Shown here: positions 7,247 through 15,920 of the stretch, one piece after another
How the letters are laid out: the number at the start of each line of letters is the position of its first letter
Position numbering within the stretch: the stretch's first letter is position 1
Assembly (NCBI GenBank): GCA_002469305.1
Contig: DKEY01000037.1
Location: 1,241 to 34,639 of the forward strand
Direction of reading: 5' to 3'
DNA from: Sulfurospirillum sp. UBA6810
Lineage (GTDB): Bacteria; Campylobacterota; Campylobacteria; Campylobacterales; Sulfurospirillaceae
DNA length: 33,399 bases
Program-made: the position numbers and the translations under genes
Notes under the pieces: model-generated
Seen by the model: only the letters and a program-made list of their open reading frames with translations
What the model was told of the DNA's origin: nothing
Database searches by the model: none

Positions 7247-8890
7247 ATGATAGACACGCAATCGATTGAAAATTTAAAACAACGCCTTGATATTGTTGAA
7301 GTAGTTGGAAGCTACATGGAGTTGAAAAAGAATGGTGCAAACTACAAGTGTGTTTGCCCTTTTCATGATGACAGCAATCCAAGTTTAGTCATCAGCCCCT
7401 CAAAGCAAATCTACCACTGTTTTAGCTGTGGTGCTGGTGGTGATTCTCTGCGTTTTGTTATGGAGTATGAAAAGCTCACTTACCCAGAGGCGATAGAAAA
7501 ACTAGCAAATATCTATAACTTTTCGCTCACCTATACAAATAGTAATGGCAAACCCGAAGTTGATAGAAAGCTTCTTGAAAACCTCAATGCCTACTACAAA
7601 AAAAATTTAGATTTAAATAAAACAGCCCTAGAGTATATAGAAAAAAGAGGTATAGGTGAAGCGAGTATCGAAAAATTTGAGATAGGATATGCACCCTCCT
7701 CTGAACAAACACTTAACTTCCTAAGTTCTCATGGCTACACTATAGCAGAAGCTAGTGAAGTAGGCGTTGCTGGTATCGGGGAGAGAGGAAATAATTACGC
7801 TAGATTTATAGAAAGAGTTACTTTTCCTATCTACTCAGCGAGTGGAAAAGTAGTTGGTTTTGGCGGTAGAACGATAAGCGGACACCAAGCAAAGTATGTG
7901 AACTCTCCTCAAACAAAACTCTTTAACAAATCATATCTTTTATATGGCTACCATTTAGCAAAAGAGACTATACACCAAGAGAAAACCATCATCATAACAG
8001 AAGGCTATCTCGATGTTATAATGCTGCATCAAGCAGGTTTTAAAAATGCAGTGGCTACACTAGGAACGGCTCTTACCAAAGAGCATATCCCTCTCATCAC
8101 ACGCTCAAACCCAAAAGTTATCTTGGCATATGATGGAGATGATGCGGGGATAAATGCTGCACTTAAAGCCTCTTATATGCTAAGCTCTCTTGGGATAAGT
8201 GGGGGAGTGGTACTCTTTGGTGAGGGGATGGACCCTGCTGATATGGTGCAAAACAAGCAGATAGATAAGTTAAACAAACTTTTTCATAACCCACAACCAT
8301 TTATAGAGTTTGCCATAGAGAGAATTGTCAAAAAATATGACATCAAAGACCCATTGCAAAGACAAAAAGCTTTAGAAGAAGGAAGCTCTTACCTCAAAAC
8401 TCTTCCCTCTTCCATAGCAAGTGGCTACTCAGGAATGTTAGCAGGAAAACTCAACATCGCTCAAAATCTTGTCAAAATAGAGACACACAAGCCAAAGCAC
8501 AAAGAAGCCAAAAGTAGCTTCAAAGACTATACCGAGTTATCAATCATCAAGACACTTCTAACAAAACACTCTTTAATTGATACTGTTTTAGACACGATAG
8601 ACATCACTATGTTTAAAACACATACACTTGAGCTTTCACTCGTACTCAATAATGAAAAAGATCATCCTCTGCTTCGCCAAATTGAGTTAGATGAAAGTGC
8701 AAAGATAGTTGATGAAGAAGACTTTATAAAAGCTATGAGAAACTTTTTGATAGGCTTTTACAACGAAGAATACAAACGCATAAAACTCTCTAAACTAGAT
8801 TATGAAAACAAAAGTTTTGCCATAAAGAAAGTAAGAGAAAAAATATACAATTTAGAACAAGGAAAATTAGTTACGTATGAAAAAATCTAA
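7247..8890 (+). CDS. dnaG: DNA primase
   Basis: Primase lays down RNA primers for replication. The 547-residue protein has the N-terminal CHC2 zinc site (Cys37, His40, Cys58, Cys61 in CPFH...HCFSCGAGGD). The catalytic core follows, with IERVTFPIYSASGKVVGFGGR, a Toprim segment (IIITEGYLDVIMLHQAG and VILAYDGDDAG), and a C-terminal helical region expected to bind the replicative helicase. The length is normal for Campylobacterota. The start region has only weak Shine-Dalgarno character and follows two micro-ORFs. The last 14 bases overlap the next gene, indicating one transcript. Confidence 0.96.
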   Translation: MIDTQSIENLKQRLDIVEVVGSYMELKKNGANYKCVCPFHDDSNPSLVISPSKQIYHCFSCGAGGDSLRFVMEYEKLTYPEAIEKLANIYNFSLTYTNSNGKPEVDRKLLENLNAYYKKNLDLNKTALEYIEKRGIGEASIEKFEIGYAPSSEQTLNFLSSHGYTIAEASEVGVAGIGERGNNYARFIERVTFPIYSASGKVVGFGGRTISGHQAKYVNSPQTKLFNKSYLLYGYHLAKETIHQEKTIIITEGYLDVIMLHQAGFKNAVATLGTALTKEHIPLITRSNPKVILAYDGDDAGINAALKASYMLSSLGISGGVVLFGEGMDPADMVQNKQIDKLNKLFHNPQPFIEFAIERIVKKYDIKDPLQRQKALEEGSSYLKTLPSSIASGYSGMLAGKLNIAQNLVKIETHKPKHKEAKSSFKDYTELSIIKTLLTKHSLIDTVLDTIDITMFKTHTLELSLVLNNEKDHPLLRQIELDESAKIVDEEDFIKAMRNFLIGFYNEEYKRIKLSKLDYENKSFAIKKVREKIYNLEQGKLVTYEKI

Positions 8891-9875
8891 AAACATAAGA
8901 GCACTTGCTCTTTTTAGTGGTGGTCTTGATAGTATGATTGCTATCAAACTTATGAGATTACAAGGGATAGAAGTGACTGCACTTCACATGAATATTGGTT
9001 TTGGTAGCAAAAATGACGTAAGCGAAACGCTTAGAAACAGAGCAAGAATAGTTGATGCAGATATAGAGATAATTGATATTAGAGAAAAGTATATACAAGA
9101 AATTTTATTTTCTCCAAAATATGGCTATGGAAAGCATTTTAACCCTTGTATTGATTGTCATGGTTATATGTTTAAAATCGCCCTTGGACTTTTAGAAAGG
9201 TTTGATGCGCAGTTTGTAGTAAGTGGTGAAGTTGTAGGGCAACGTCCTATGAGCCAACGCTTAGATGCTATGCGCTCTGTTAAAAAACTCTCTGGTGATG
9301 AGGACAATCTCATCTTAAGACCACTGAGTGCAAAAAATATGCCTTACACAAAACCTGAGTTAGAGGGTTGGGTAGATAAAGAGAAGCTTTGGGGTGTAAG
9401 TGGAAGAGGGAGAGATATGCAACTTAGCTTTGCAAAAGAGTGTGGTTGGGAAGACTTCCAAAGTCCAGGTGGTGGCTGCCTTCTTACAGACCCAAGATTT
9501 GCTATAAAGATGAAAGAGTTTTTAAAGTATGAAAGCTTACATGTAGAAGATATAGACATACTCAAAACTGGCCGTCATCTTAGACTTCCCGATGGCGCAA
9601 AGCTAGTGGTTGGTCGAGATGAAAAAGAGAACACTATCTTAGAAAAAACAAACCATCCAAATTTCTTACATGTAAAGGCTGATGACATTCCTGGACCATT
9701 TTCTCTGCTCTCAAAAGAGGCAACACAAGAGGATAAAGAACTTTGTGCAAGGATTGTTTTGACATTTACAAAAACTTCAAAAGAGACTCTTTATGGAGTG
9801 CAAATTGGGGATATAAACATTAAAGCATCTCCCCTTGATACAAGAGAAGATGCACATAAATATTTTGTGATTTAG
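8877..9875 (+). CDS. PP-loop ATPase, ThiI/MnmA-like, with NFACT-R-like tail
   Basis: This 332-residue protein begins with an ATP pyrophosphatase PP-loop (LFSGGLDSMIAIKL), as in tRNA thiolases and related adenylating enzymes. It continues with a CIDCH motif and SGEVVGQRPMSQ, then a Cys in SPGGGCLLTDP that could take part in sulfur transfer. The C-terminal part (ILKTGRHLRLPDGAKLVVGRDEKEN...) resembles the NFACT-R type RNA-binding segment. The likely role is tRNA modification, but the substrate is unknown. It overlaps dnaG by 14 bases, a pairing I recall from other Campylobacterota. Its stop codon overlaps that of the convergent response-regulator gene. Confidence 0.75.
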   Translation: MKKSKNIRALALFSGGLDSMIAIKLMRLQGIEVTALHMNIGFGSKNDVSETLRNRARIVDADIEIIDIREKYIQEILFSPKYGYGKHFNPCIDCHGYMFKIALGLLERFDAQFVVSGEVVGQRPMSQRLDAMRSVKKLSGDEDNLILRPLSAKNMPYTKPELEGWVDKEKLWGVSGRGRDMQLSFAKECGWEDFQSPGGGCLLTDPRFAIKMKEFLKYESLHVEDIDILKTGRHLRLPDGAKLVVGRDEKENTILEKTNHPNFLHVKADDIPGPFSLLSKEATQEDKELCARIVLTFTKTSKETLYGVQIGDINIKASPLDTREDAHKYFVI

Positions 9876-9891
9876 AAAAACTCTAAATCAC
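9867..9891. terminator. Bidirectional hairpin over two overlapping stop codons
   Basis: GTGATTTAGA (9867-9876) and TCTAAATCAC (9882-9891) form a perfect ten-pair stem with loop AAAAC. The stem contains the plus-strand stop TAG (9873-9875) and the minus-strand stop TAA (9872-9874). U-rich sequence after it is limited, so strength is uncertain. Confidence 0.5.
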
Positions 9892-11170
9892 CCCCATCAT
9901 CTTCATCAACAACTTTATCTTCAAATATTGCCTCCATCTGGATGCAAGAGCTTAAAAGTGAAGCATCAAGATAGTGTACATCTCTCGCACTTTGTTCGAT
10001 AAAAACATTTTCTCTCCATGATTCTAAATCATGCAAAAGATTGAGCAGCATAGAAGTGAGCGTTTTTACCTTTGCCTCTTCGAACTGCTCTTCAGTTATA
10101 CTCCCTAAAAAGTTCACCAAAGTAGTAAGAGCATATGCCAAATGTTCAAAATCAACTAAAAGCTGCAACACTTGGTTATATTCATCAAAGTTTTCACATA
10201 TAACATTTAAAGTTCGTTTTGAAGGGTTTTGCTCAAAAGCTAAGATAGCTCTATCTGTTTCATCATTGATAGCTTCTAAACCATCAATTTTACCCATCAA
10301 AGAGATAGCAGATTCATTGACATACTCTATCGCTGAAACGACATTGTTGTGCTCTTTAGATAAAATCTTTTTCTTTTCATCAGATATAGTAATGCTCTCT
10401 TTATCACTCTCACTTTTAGGCATAATATACATTTTATCAAGTTGAAAAGAGAGGGTATCTCCACTTAGGATATACTGTGCATTTTCATAATGTTTCAAAA
10501 GAAGATTTCTGATGATATTTTTCTTTATAGTGGAAGCTTGTGTTAGCATCATATAGAGTTTATCTTCGCTCTCTTCTGCTATGATATTAAACTCTTTTCC
10601 TCGTTTGAGCATCCATAAACCAAATCCATACAGGATACGCACACAATCACTCAAATCAGCTACATCTTTTTTGCCACTAAGCCAATAATCCCAAAACTCT
10701 GCAAGAGATTCTTCACTCTTTATTCTAAAATTTATCGTTCTGTTAAAAACATTTTTGCTAAAAGGGTTGAGGGCATCTAGGTCAAAAACAGGCGTTTTTC
10801 TCTTTTGTATGATACTAAGATAATTTTTTATCCTCACCATAAAAAGTTCAGAATCAACAGGCTTTGTGAGATAATCCTCTGCTCCAAGTGCCATCATCTT
10901 ATTTTTTGAGCTATCATCATCAAGTGCACTAAGAGCTATAATCATCGCCTTATGTCCACTTGCTTTGATAGCTTCTGTTGCTTCAAAACCATCAACATTT
11001 GGCATCATAATATCCATAAAGATGATATCAAAATCCTCTTGTTTACACATATCAATGGCAATCTTGCCATCACTTGCTTCATAAATCTCTATATCTTCTA
11101 TCTCTTCAAGAAGCAGTTCTAAAGTCAATCTATTGTTATCATTATCATCTACTAATAATATTTTACTCAT
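9872..11170 (-). CDS. Response regulator with long helical output region
   Basis: Residues 1-120 form a receiver domain: LLVDDN, phospho-acceptor Asp53 in IIFMDIMMPNVDG, and Lys in DYLTKPVD. The remaining 310 residues match no DNA-binding or enzymatic output that I recognise. They are mainly helical, with a notable LLHDLESWRENVF and a DVHYLDASLLSSCIQ block before an acidic tail ending DEDDGGDLEFF. It is the last gene of the chemosensory cluster, one base after the PAS histidine kinase, which is its obvious partner. The tail resembles those of the MCP and the degenerate kinase in the same cluster. Confidence 0.8.
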   Translation of the reverse strand: MSKILLVDDNDNNRLTLELLLEEIEDIEIYEASDGKIAIDMCKQEDFDIIFMDIMMPNVDGFEATEAIKASGHKAMIIALSALDDDSSKNKMMALGAEDYLTKPVDSELFMVRIKNYLSIIQKRKTPVFDLDALNPFSKNVFNRTINFRIKSEESLAEFWDYWLSGKKDVADLSDCVRILYGFGLWMLKRGKEFNIIAEESEDKLYMMLTQASTIKKNIIRNLLLKHYENAQYILSGDTLSFQLDKMYIMPKSESDKESITISDEKKKILSKEHNNVVSAIEYVNESAISLMGKIDGLEAINDETDRAILAFEQNPSKRTLNVICENFDEYNQVLQLLVDFEHLAYALTTLVNFLGSITEEQFEEAKVKTLTSMLLNLLHDLESWRENVFIEQSARDVHYLDASLLSSCIQMEAIFEDKVVDEDDGGDLEFF

Positions 11171-11171
11171 A

Positions 11172-12686
11172 TCAATTTTCCTTTTTACTCTTAGTCAGTA
11201 TAAATTTCAGACCCCCTAAATCATAGGAGTCTTCTAATCTATATTGTAAGTTTAAATCTTCACATAGTAACTTAACAAAATTTAGCCCGATACCTGTTCC
11301 TTTTTTCTCCTTTTTCAGCAATCCATTCCCGTTTTGTTCAAAAAGTTCAAATACAATCTCTTTATCTTTTATACCTCGGCCATCATCTTCTACTATAATC
11401 TCTACGCTACTACCTGTACTAGCTAAAAACACTTCAACTGTACCAAATGAGTATTTGATAGCATTTGAAATGATGTTTGCTAAAATCTGGTGAACTCTTA
11501 CTCTATCACTTGTGATAAAAGGAACACTTCCATCATCTTTAAAAGTTATATCTACCCTATTCTCCTCTGCTAGGGCTGTATGATTGGCAATCACTTCTAA
11601 AATCACCTCTTTTATACTAAATGAAGTCAAATTGTAGGTTAGTTTATGGCTTTTGATGCGACTGATATCCAAGATATTGCTTACATCACCTAGCATCCTT
11701 TGTGCTGATTCATTTATCTGTTCAAGGAGATGTTGCCTTTTAGAGAGGGGAATATTGTCGATAGTATCACTACTTACATGCCTTAAAAGATATTTTGAAA
11801 AGTTTATGATGGCATTGAGGGGTGTTTTTAACTCATGCGTAAAAAGAATTAAAAAAGAGTCTTTTGCTTCTGTGATTTTGCTTTGTTGCTGTGCTTGTAT
11901 CTCTTGGTCATTTATCTTTCGTTTCATTTTTAACATAGAAGTTATATCTCGTCTGATAGCTATATACTCTACTATCTCCCCCTCGATGTTTTTATAAGGG
12001 ATTATGGTAGTTTCAGCCCAAAAATCACTGCCATCTTTATTTTTATTTAAAACTCTCTCACGCCAAATATGTCCTTTTGTGATGGTATTCCACATAGTTT
12101 CATAGATTTCAATAGGATTATCTGGATGTCTGAGGATATTGTGATTTTTACCAATACACTCCTCTTTTGTATATCCCGTTATTTTCGTAAAATTTTCATT
12201 TATATAGGTGATGTTTCCAACAGTGTCAGATTTAGATACGATAGAGTCTTCCAAGAGAGCATTAAAGTACTGCATATCTTCTTTAATAGTCTCTTTGTTA
12301 TTGGTATATTCTATGATTCTAAGAATATTACTCATGATATCTTCAATAGGTGATTTTACGAACATATACTTACTAGCTTTGAGATTTAAAATATCTTGCA
12401 AATTGGAACAATTTGAATCATCAACTAGTAAAATTATCTCCACATGTGGATCTAAGGCTTGGATTTTTTTGATAGTTTTATCGTAATAAACACCCCCATA
12501 AGTATAACTTGCTACGATGATATGAGGTTTGTATTTTTCAAAAAGTTCTAGCGACTTGTCTTTGCAAACTTCTCTATGGACATTTTTACATACCTTGGCA
12601 CTCTCTTGTAAAAGACGTGTATTATCAGCAGGCATACCTAAAAAAAGTATGTTTATCTTACTCTCTTTAGTGCAAAAATATCTCAT
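11172..12686 (-). CDS. PAS-domain histidine kinase with N-terminal pseudo-receiver
   Basis: This 504-residue protein lacks membrane segments. Residues about 12-120 have the fold pattern of a receiver (NILFLGMPADNTRLL, PHIIVASYTYGG, MFVKSPIE) but the phospho-acceptor position reads Ser (IIVASYT) and the acidic pair is missing. A PAS domain (about 143-250) with a following PAC-like IAIRRDIT segment comes next. An orthodox HisKA box FTHELKTPL follows with His284, then HATPase N and G boxes (ANIISNAIKYS, GTGIGLNFVKLL). It would autophosphorylate and most simply pass phosphate to the adjacent large response regulator. It starts ten bases after cheB. Confidence 0.88.
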   Translation of the reverse strand: MRYFCTKESKINILFLGMPADNTRLLQESAKVCKNVHREVCKDKSLELFEKYKPHIIVASYTYGGVYYDKTIKKIQALDPHVEIILLVDDSNCSNLQDILNLKASKYMFVKSPIEDIMSNILRIIEYTNNKETIKEDMQYFNALLEDSIVSKSDTVGNITYINENFTKITGYTKEECIGKNHNILRHPDNPIEIYETMWNTITKGHIWRERVLNKNKDGSDFWAETTIIPYKNIEGEIVEYIAIRRDITSMLKMKRKINDQEIQAQQQSKITEAKDSFLILFTHELKTPLNAIINFSKYLLRHVSSDTIDNIPLSKRQHLLEQINESAQRMLGDVSNILDISRIKSHKLTYNLTSFSIKEVILEVIANHTALAEENRVDITFKDDGSVPFITSDRVRVHQILANIISNAIKYSFGTVEVFLASTGSSVEIIVEDDGRGIKDKEIVFELFEQNGNGLLKKEKKGTGIGLNFVKLLCEDLNLQYRLEDSYDLGGLKFILTKSKKEN

Positions 12687-12695
12687 AACTACCCT

Positions 12696-13724
12696 TTACA
12701 TCGAGTTTAGTGTTGCTATCATTGAAGCTGCTATCTTATCCAAATCCACTATCTTATCCACAGCACCCAGTTTTATAGCCTCTTTTGGCATACCAAATAC
12801 GACGCAACTTTTTTCAGATTGGGCTATCGTTTTAGCACCACTTTCATGCATGTTAAAAAGTCCACGAGCGCCATCATTGCCCATGCCTGTGAGGATAACT
12901 CCTAGGGCATTTGCTCCTGCTACTTTTGAGACCGAGTTAAAAAGTACATCTACACTTGGACAGTGTCCATTGATAACTCTGCCCTTTCCTATCTCCACAT
13001 AGTACTTTGCTCCTGAGCGTCTTAAAACCATATGCAATCCACCTGGAGATATGAGAGCTTTGCCCATCTCTAAAAAATCTCCATTTTTTGCAACTTGAAC
13101 ATCAATCTCACTTGCCTCGTTTAATCTTGCTGCAAAGGAAGGTATAAAAGAGTTTGGCATATGTTGGACTATGAGCACGGGAGGTGAGTTTTTTGGCAGC
13201 CCTGAGAGAACTGTTTTAAGAGCTTCCGTTCCTCCTGTACTAGAACCGATAGCAATGACTTTTTGTGTAGTCTCTGCCAATCTTGGCTTTACATGTGAAG
13301 ATGTGATAAAAGCTCTTTTTTGTACTATGGCTTTTGAAGCAGATACAACTTTCTCTATCAACTCCTCTGCAATTTCATCTTTTCCATCATAGATATTTGA
13401 GTGTGGTTTAGCAACATAATCAACAGCTCCTGCCTCAAGTGCATCCAATGTTACTTTTGCACTTTTTCTTGTTAGTGAAGAAACCATCACAACAGGTGTT
13501 GGCATATACTCCATAAGTTTATATAAAAAAGTTACTCCATCCATCCGTGGCATTTCTACATCCAAACACACAACATTTGGCTTTAACGCAACTATCATAT
13601 CTCTTGCCATAAAAGCATCAACGGCAAGACCCACTACTTCTATACGAGGGTCTGAGTTTAGTATCTCTGAGAGGATATTTCTTGCGGTTGCACTATCGTC
13701 AACCACTAAAACTTTAATTGCCAT
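12696..13724 (-). CDS. cheB: Chemotaxis protein-glutamate methylesterase CheB
   Basis: CheB removes methyl groups from receptor glutamates and can deamidate receptors. From ATG 13724 the product is 342 residues: a receiver domain (VLVVDDSATARN, VVCLDVEMPRMDG, DYVAKP), a linker, and a methylesterase domain with the catalytic Ser in AIGSSTGGTEAL near residue 160, His in IVQHMPNSF and Asp in GMGNDGARG. The frame is open to an earlier ATG at 13745 but without a Shine-Dalgarno. The chosen start overlaps cheD by 11 bases. The receiver distinguishes it from the receiver-less CheB described in Campylobacter jejuni. Confidence 0.95.
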   Translation of the reverse strand: MAIKVLVVDDSATARNILSEILNSDPRIEVVGLAVDAFMARDMIVALKPNVVCLDVEMPRMDGVTFLYKLMEYMPTPVVMVSSLTRKSAKVTLDALEAGAVDYVAKPHSNIYDGKDEIAEELIEKVVSASKAIVQKRAFITSSHVKPRLAETTQKVIAIGSSTGGTEALKTVLSGLPKNSPPVLIVQHMPNSFIPSFAARLNEASEIDVQVAKNGDFLEMGKALISPGGLHMVLRRSGAKYYVEIGKGRVINGHCPSVDVLFNSVSKVAGANALGVILTGMGNDGARGLFNMHESGAKTIAQSEKSCVVFGMPKEAIKLGAVDKIVDLDKIAASMIATLNSM

Positions 13725-14190
13725 CAAACATCTCGTTTTTTGCATATTTCAGCATTATTTTATTTGTATCAGTTACCATCATGATTCTTCTTCCATTGTA
13801 GCCACCAGTATCTTCTGCTTTAAGTGGTATGCGATACTCTGCGAGTATCTCTTTGGCTATCATGATATTTTTTTTGCCTATCATATGTCCTTCGATTTGG
13901 GTTTTATGTATATTTGCTCCACCAAAAATTTTGGCTTCCATATTTCTTCTCATGCAACCTATATCTTCCATCCCTTTTATCAATTTAGGTATAGCTATAT
14001 TTCCATATTTTGGACTCTCTAATCCATTGCCATTCCATAGTGGCAATAAGTAGTGATTCATACCACCTATCATCTCAAAACGGTCATATATGCAAACACC
14101 TACACAAGAGCCGAGTACTGTAACTATCTCTGTGGGTTCTTTAGCTATATAAATCTCGCCTACATGTATAAATTTGCGAGGAAGCATCAA
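13714..14190 (-). CDS. cheD: Chemoreceptor glutamine deamidase CheD
   Basis: CheD deamidates specific receptor glutamines and in some bacteria interacts with CheC. The 158-residue product shows the catalytic Cys in TVLGSCVGVCIYD and the His in GGMNHYLLP, followed by KIFGGANIH and the C-terminal NGRRIMMVTDTNK block. The start overlaps the preceding kinase gene by four bases (ATGA type) and its end overlaps cheB. A second Met follows the first, so the true start may be one codon later. No cheC is visible in the cluster. Confidence 0.94.
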   Translation of the reverse strand: MMLPRKFIHVGEIYIAKEPTEIVTVLGSCVGVCIYDRFEMIGGMNHYLLPLWNGNGLESPKYGNIAIPKLIKGMEDIGCMRRNMEAKIFGGANIHKTQIEGHMIGKKNIMIAKEILAEYRIPLKAEDTGGYNGRRIMMVTDTNKIMLKYAKNEMFDGN

Positions 14191-15086
14191 AACTCTTTCA
14201 TCTCATCAAAATCATCAAATAAAAATTCATTGGCACTATCGTTGATACATGATTGTGGTCTATCTTTTTTATCTACTTTGATATTTACACTAAACACTGT
14301 CTCTTCTTCGCTTGAATCATAATCAATCTCTCCACCAAGTGATTCAACAAGAGCATAAACAACACTCAGTCCCAAACCAAGACCCTCGACGGATTCTCTT
14401 GCTTTTGAGTTTTTATCGACTTTTTTAAATCTATTAAAAACCTCTTTTTTGTGCTCTTTCAAAATAACATCACCAACATTATGAACGCTTATAGCCAACC
14501 TATCTTCACCTTGCATTTTTGCTTTAAAGAGGATACTCTTATCCCTAAAAGAGTATTCACATGCGTTTGAGACAAGATTTATCAAGATAGTATGTAGTTT
14601 TTTTGAATCACTTACTAAAACAGTAGGTATAGCTATCTCGCTAAAAAAGAGTAAGTTTTTTTCTTTCATTATATGTTCAAATGTACTCACAACTTCATCT
14701 AATATCGTTTGTATATTGACTTCTGAAAAGTAACTTGCTATCTCTCCTGCTTCTATCTCTGCTGCTGTAAAGATATTGTTGAGTTGAAAATCAAGCTTTA
14801 AAAGTTCTATCTGTATAAAACTTTTTATCTTTTGTGTTTGTGGAGAGTCTTCATTTTTTTGCATCATGCGAGAGAGGTTTAGAAGTGAACTTATGGGGTT
14901 GTTAAAAACATTTTTAATCAGTGATAAAAACTCTCCCTTGACTTTATCGTTATCTTTGAGTTTTTGGTTCAAATCATAAAGTTTTTTTGTCAAAAACTCC
15001 ATCTCGACAAGAGTTGCATTTTTCTCATCAAATCTTTTTTTTACCTCATCAAGTAACTCTTTGTCTCCTAATTGTACTTCATTCAT
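14187..15086 (-). CDS. Degenerate histidine kinase (phospho-acceptor His replaced by Asn)
   Basis: This 299-residue soluble protein has an N-terminal coiled-coil-like helix, a HisKA-like two-helix region and a well-kept HATPase domain (ILINLVSNACEYSF, VHNVGDVI, VEGLGLGLSVVYALVESLGG). At the site where a kinase reads SHELRTPL, this one reads KNVFNNPIS, so Asn59 stands where the phosphorylated His should be; the codon is AAT. It therefore probably cannot autophosphorylate in the usual way and may act as a scaffold, allosteric partner or phosphatase. It sits between cheR and cheD with one-base and four-base junctions and ends in the acidic tail DDFDEMKEF. Confidence 0.8.
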   Translation of the reverse strand: MNEVQLGDKELLDEVKKRFDEKNATLVEMEFLTKKLYDLNQKLKDNDKVKGEFLSLIKNVFNNPISSLLNLSRMMQKNEDSPQTQKIKSFIQIELLKLDFQLNNIFTAAEIEAGEIASYFSEVNIQTILDEVVSTFEHIMKEKNLLFFSEIAIPTVLVSDSKKLHTILINLVSNACEYSFRDKSILFKAKMQGEDRLAISVHNVGDVILKEHKKEVFNRFKKVDKNSKARESVEGLGLGLSVVYALVESLGGEIDYDSSEEETVFSVNIKVDKKDRPQSCINDSANEFLFDDFDEMKEF

Positions 15087-15087
15087 T

Positions 15088-15915
15088 TTAAACCTTTTGA
15101 TATATTGATGGACTCACTAGCTTAAAACCTTTTCTCAAATCAGTCAAGGCTTCTGAACTTCCTATAAAAAGATATCCCCCTGGTTCTAGCAAATCGTAAA
15201 AGTTTTTCACCAACTCGCTTTGTGTTGCTTTATCAAAATAAATCATCACATTTCTACAAAATATAATGTCAAATTTTTTCTTAGCAAATATCTTGTAATT
15301 CCCTGTAACTAGGTTAAATATCCTAAAGACTATATCTTTTTTTATCATCTCTTTTATAGTATATTCATCTTCACTATGTTGTACTTTTGTAAAGTATTTT
15401 GCTCTATATCTAGCTTCTAGCTGGCTATAAGCTTTACTCTTATACTTACCTTCTTTTGCTTGTTTTAAAACTTTTGTTGATATGTCTGTTGCCAAAAGTT
15501 TTATATCCCAGTGCAAAACATCATTTAGATGCTCATACAAAAACATTATGATACTATAAGGCTCTTCGCCTGTTGAAGAAGCAGCTGACCAGATGCGTAG
15601 TTTTTTATTTTTGGAGTGTGTTATCTTTGCCAAGTTCTCCTCCAAAAATTTCCACTGTGAACCCTCCCTAAAAAAAGAGGTTACATTTGTAGAGATAAAA
15701 GTAGAGAGATAACTCAACTCTTTTTGGGCAACATCATTTCGCAAAAGATCACAATACTCTTTAAAAGAGTCCAAGCGCAACTCTTTGAGTCTTTTGTTGA
15801 GCCTACCTTGGACAAGATAAATCTTTTGTTCGCTTAAAGATATCCCAATATGCTGGTATATAAAATCTTTGAGAAATAAAAATTCCTCTTTTTTGAGAAC
15901 CAAGGTATTCATCAT
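15088..15915 (-). CDS. cheR: Chemotaxis protein methyltransferase CheR
   Basis: CheR methylates receptor glutamates using S-adenosylmethionine. The 275-residue protein has the N-terminal helical domain (about 1-75, with FKEYCDLL and LSTFISTNVTSFFRE) and a Rossmann-like methyltransferase domain with LRIWSAASSTGEEPYSI, LLATDIS and DIIFCRNVMIYFD, ending in the usual YLFIGSSEAL block. It lies five bases after cheA and one base before the degenerate kinase. A receptor tail that could tether it is suggested by the MCP C-terminus DDLKEF. Confidence 0.96.
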   Translation of the reverse strand: MMNTLVLKKEEFLFLKDFIYQHIGISLSEQKIYLVQGRLNKRLKELRLDSFKEYCDLLRNDVAQKELSYLSTFISTNVTSFFREGSQWKFLEENLAKITHSKNKKLRIWSAASSTGEEPYSIIMFLYEHLNDVLHWDIKLLATDISTKVLKQAKEGKYKSKAYSQLEARYRAKYFTKVQHSEDEYTIKEMIKKDIVFRIFNLVTGNYKIFAKKKFDIIFCRNVMIYFDKATQSELVKNFYDLLEPGGYLFIGSSEALTDLRKGFKLVSPSIYQKV

Positions 15916-15920
15916 CTTAG

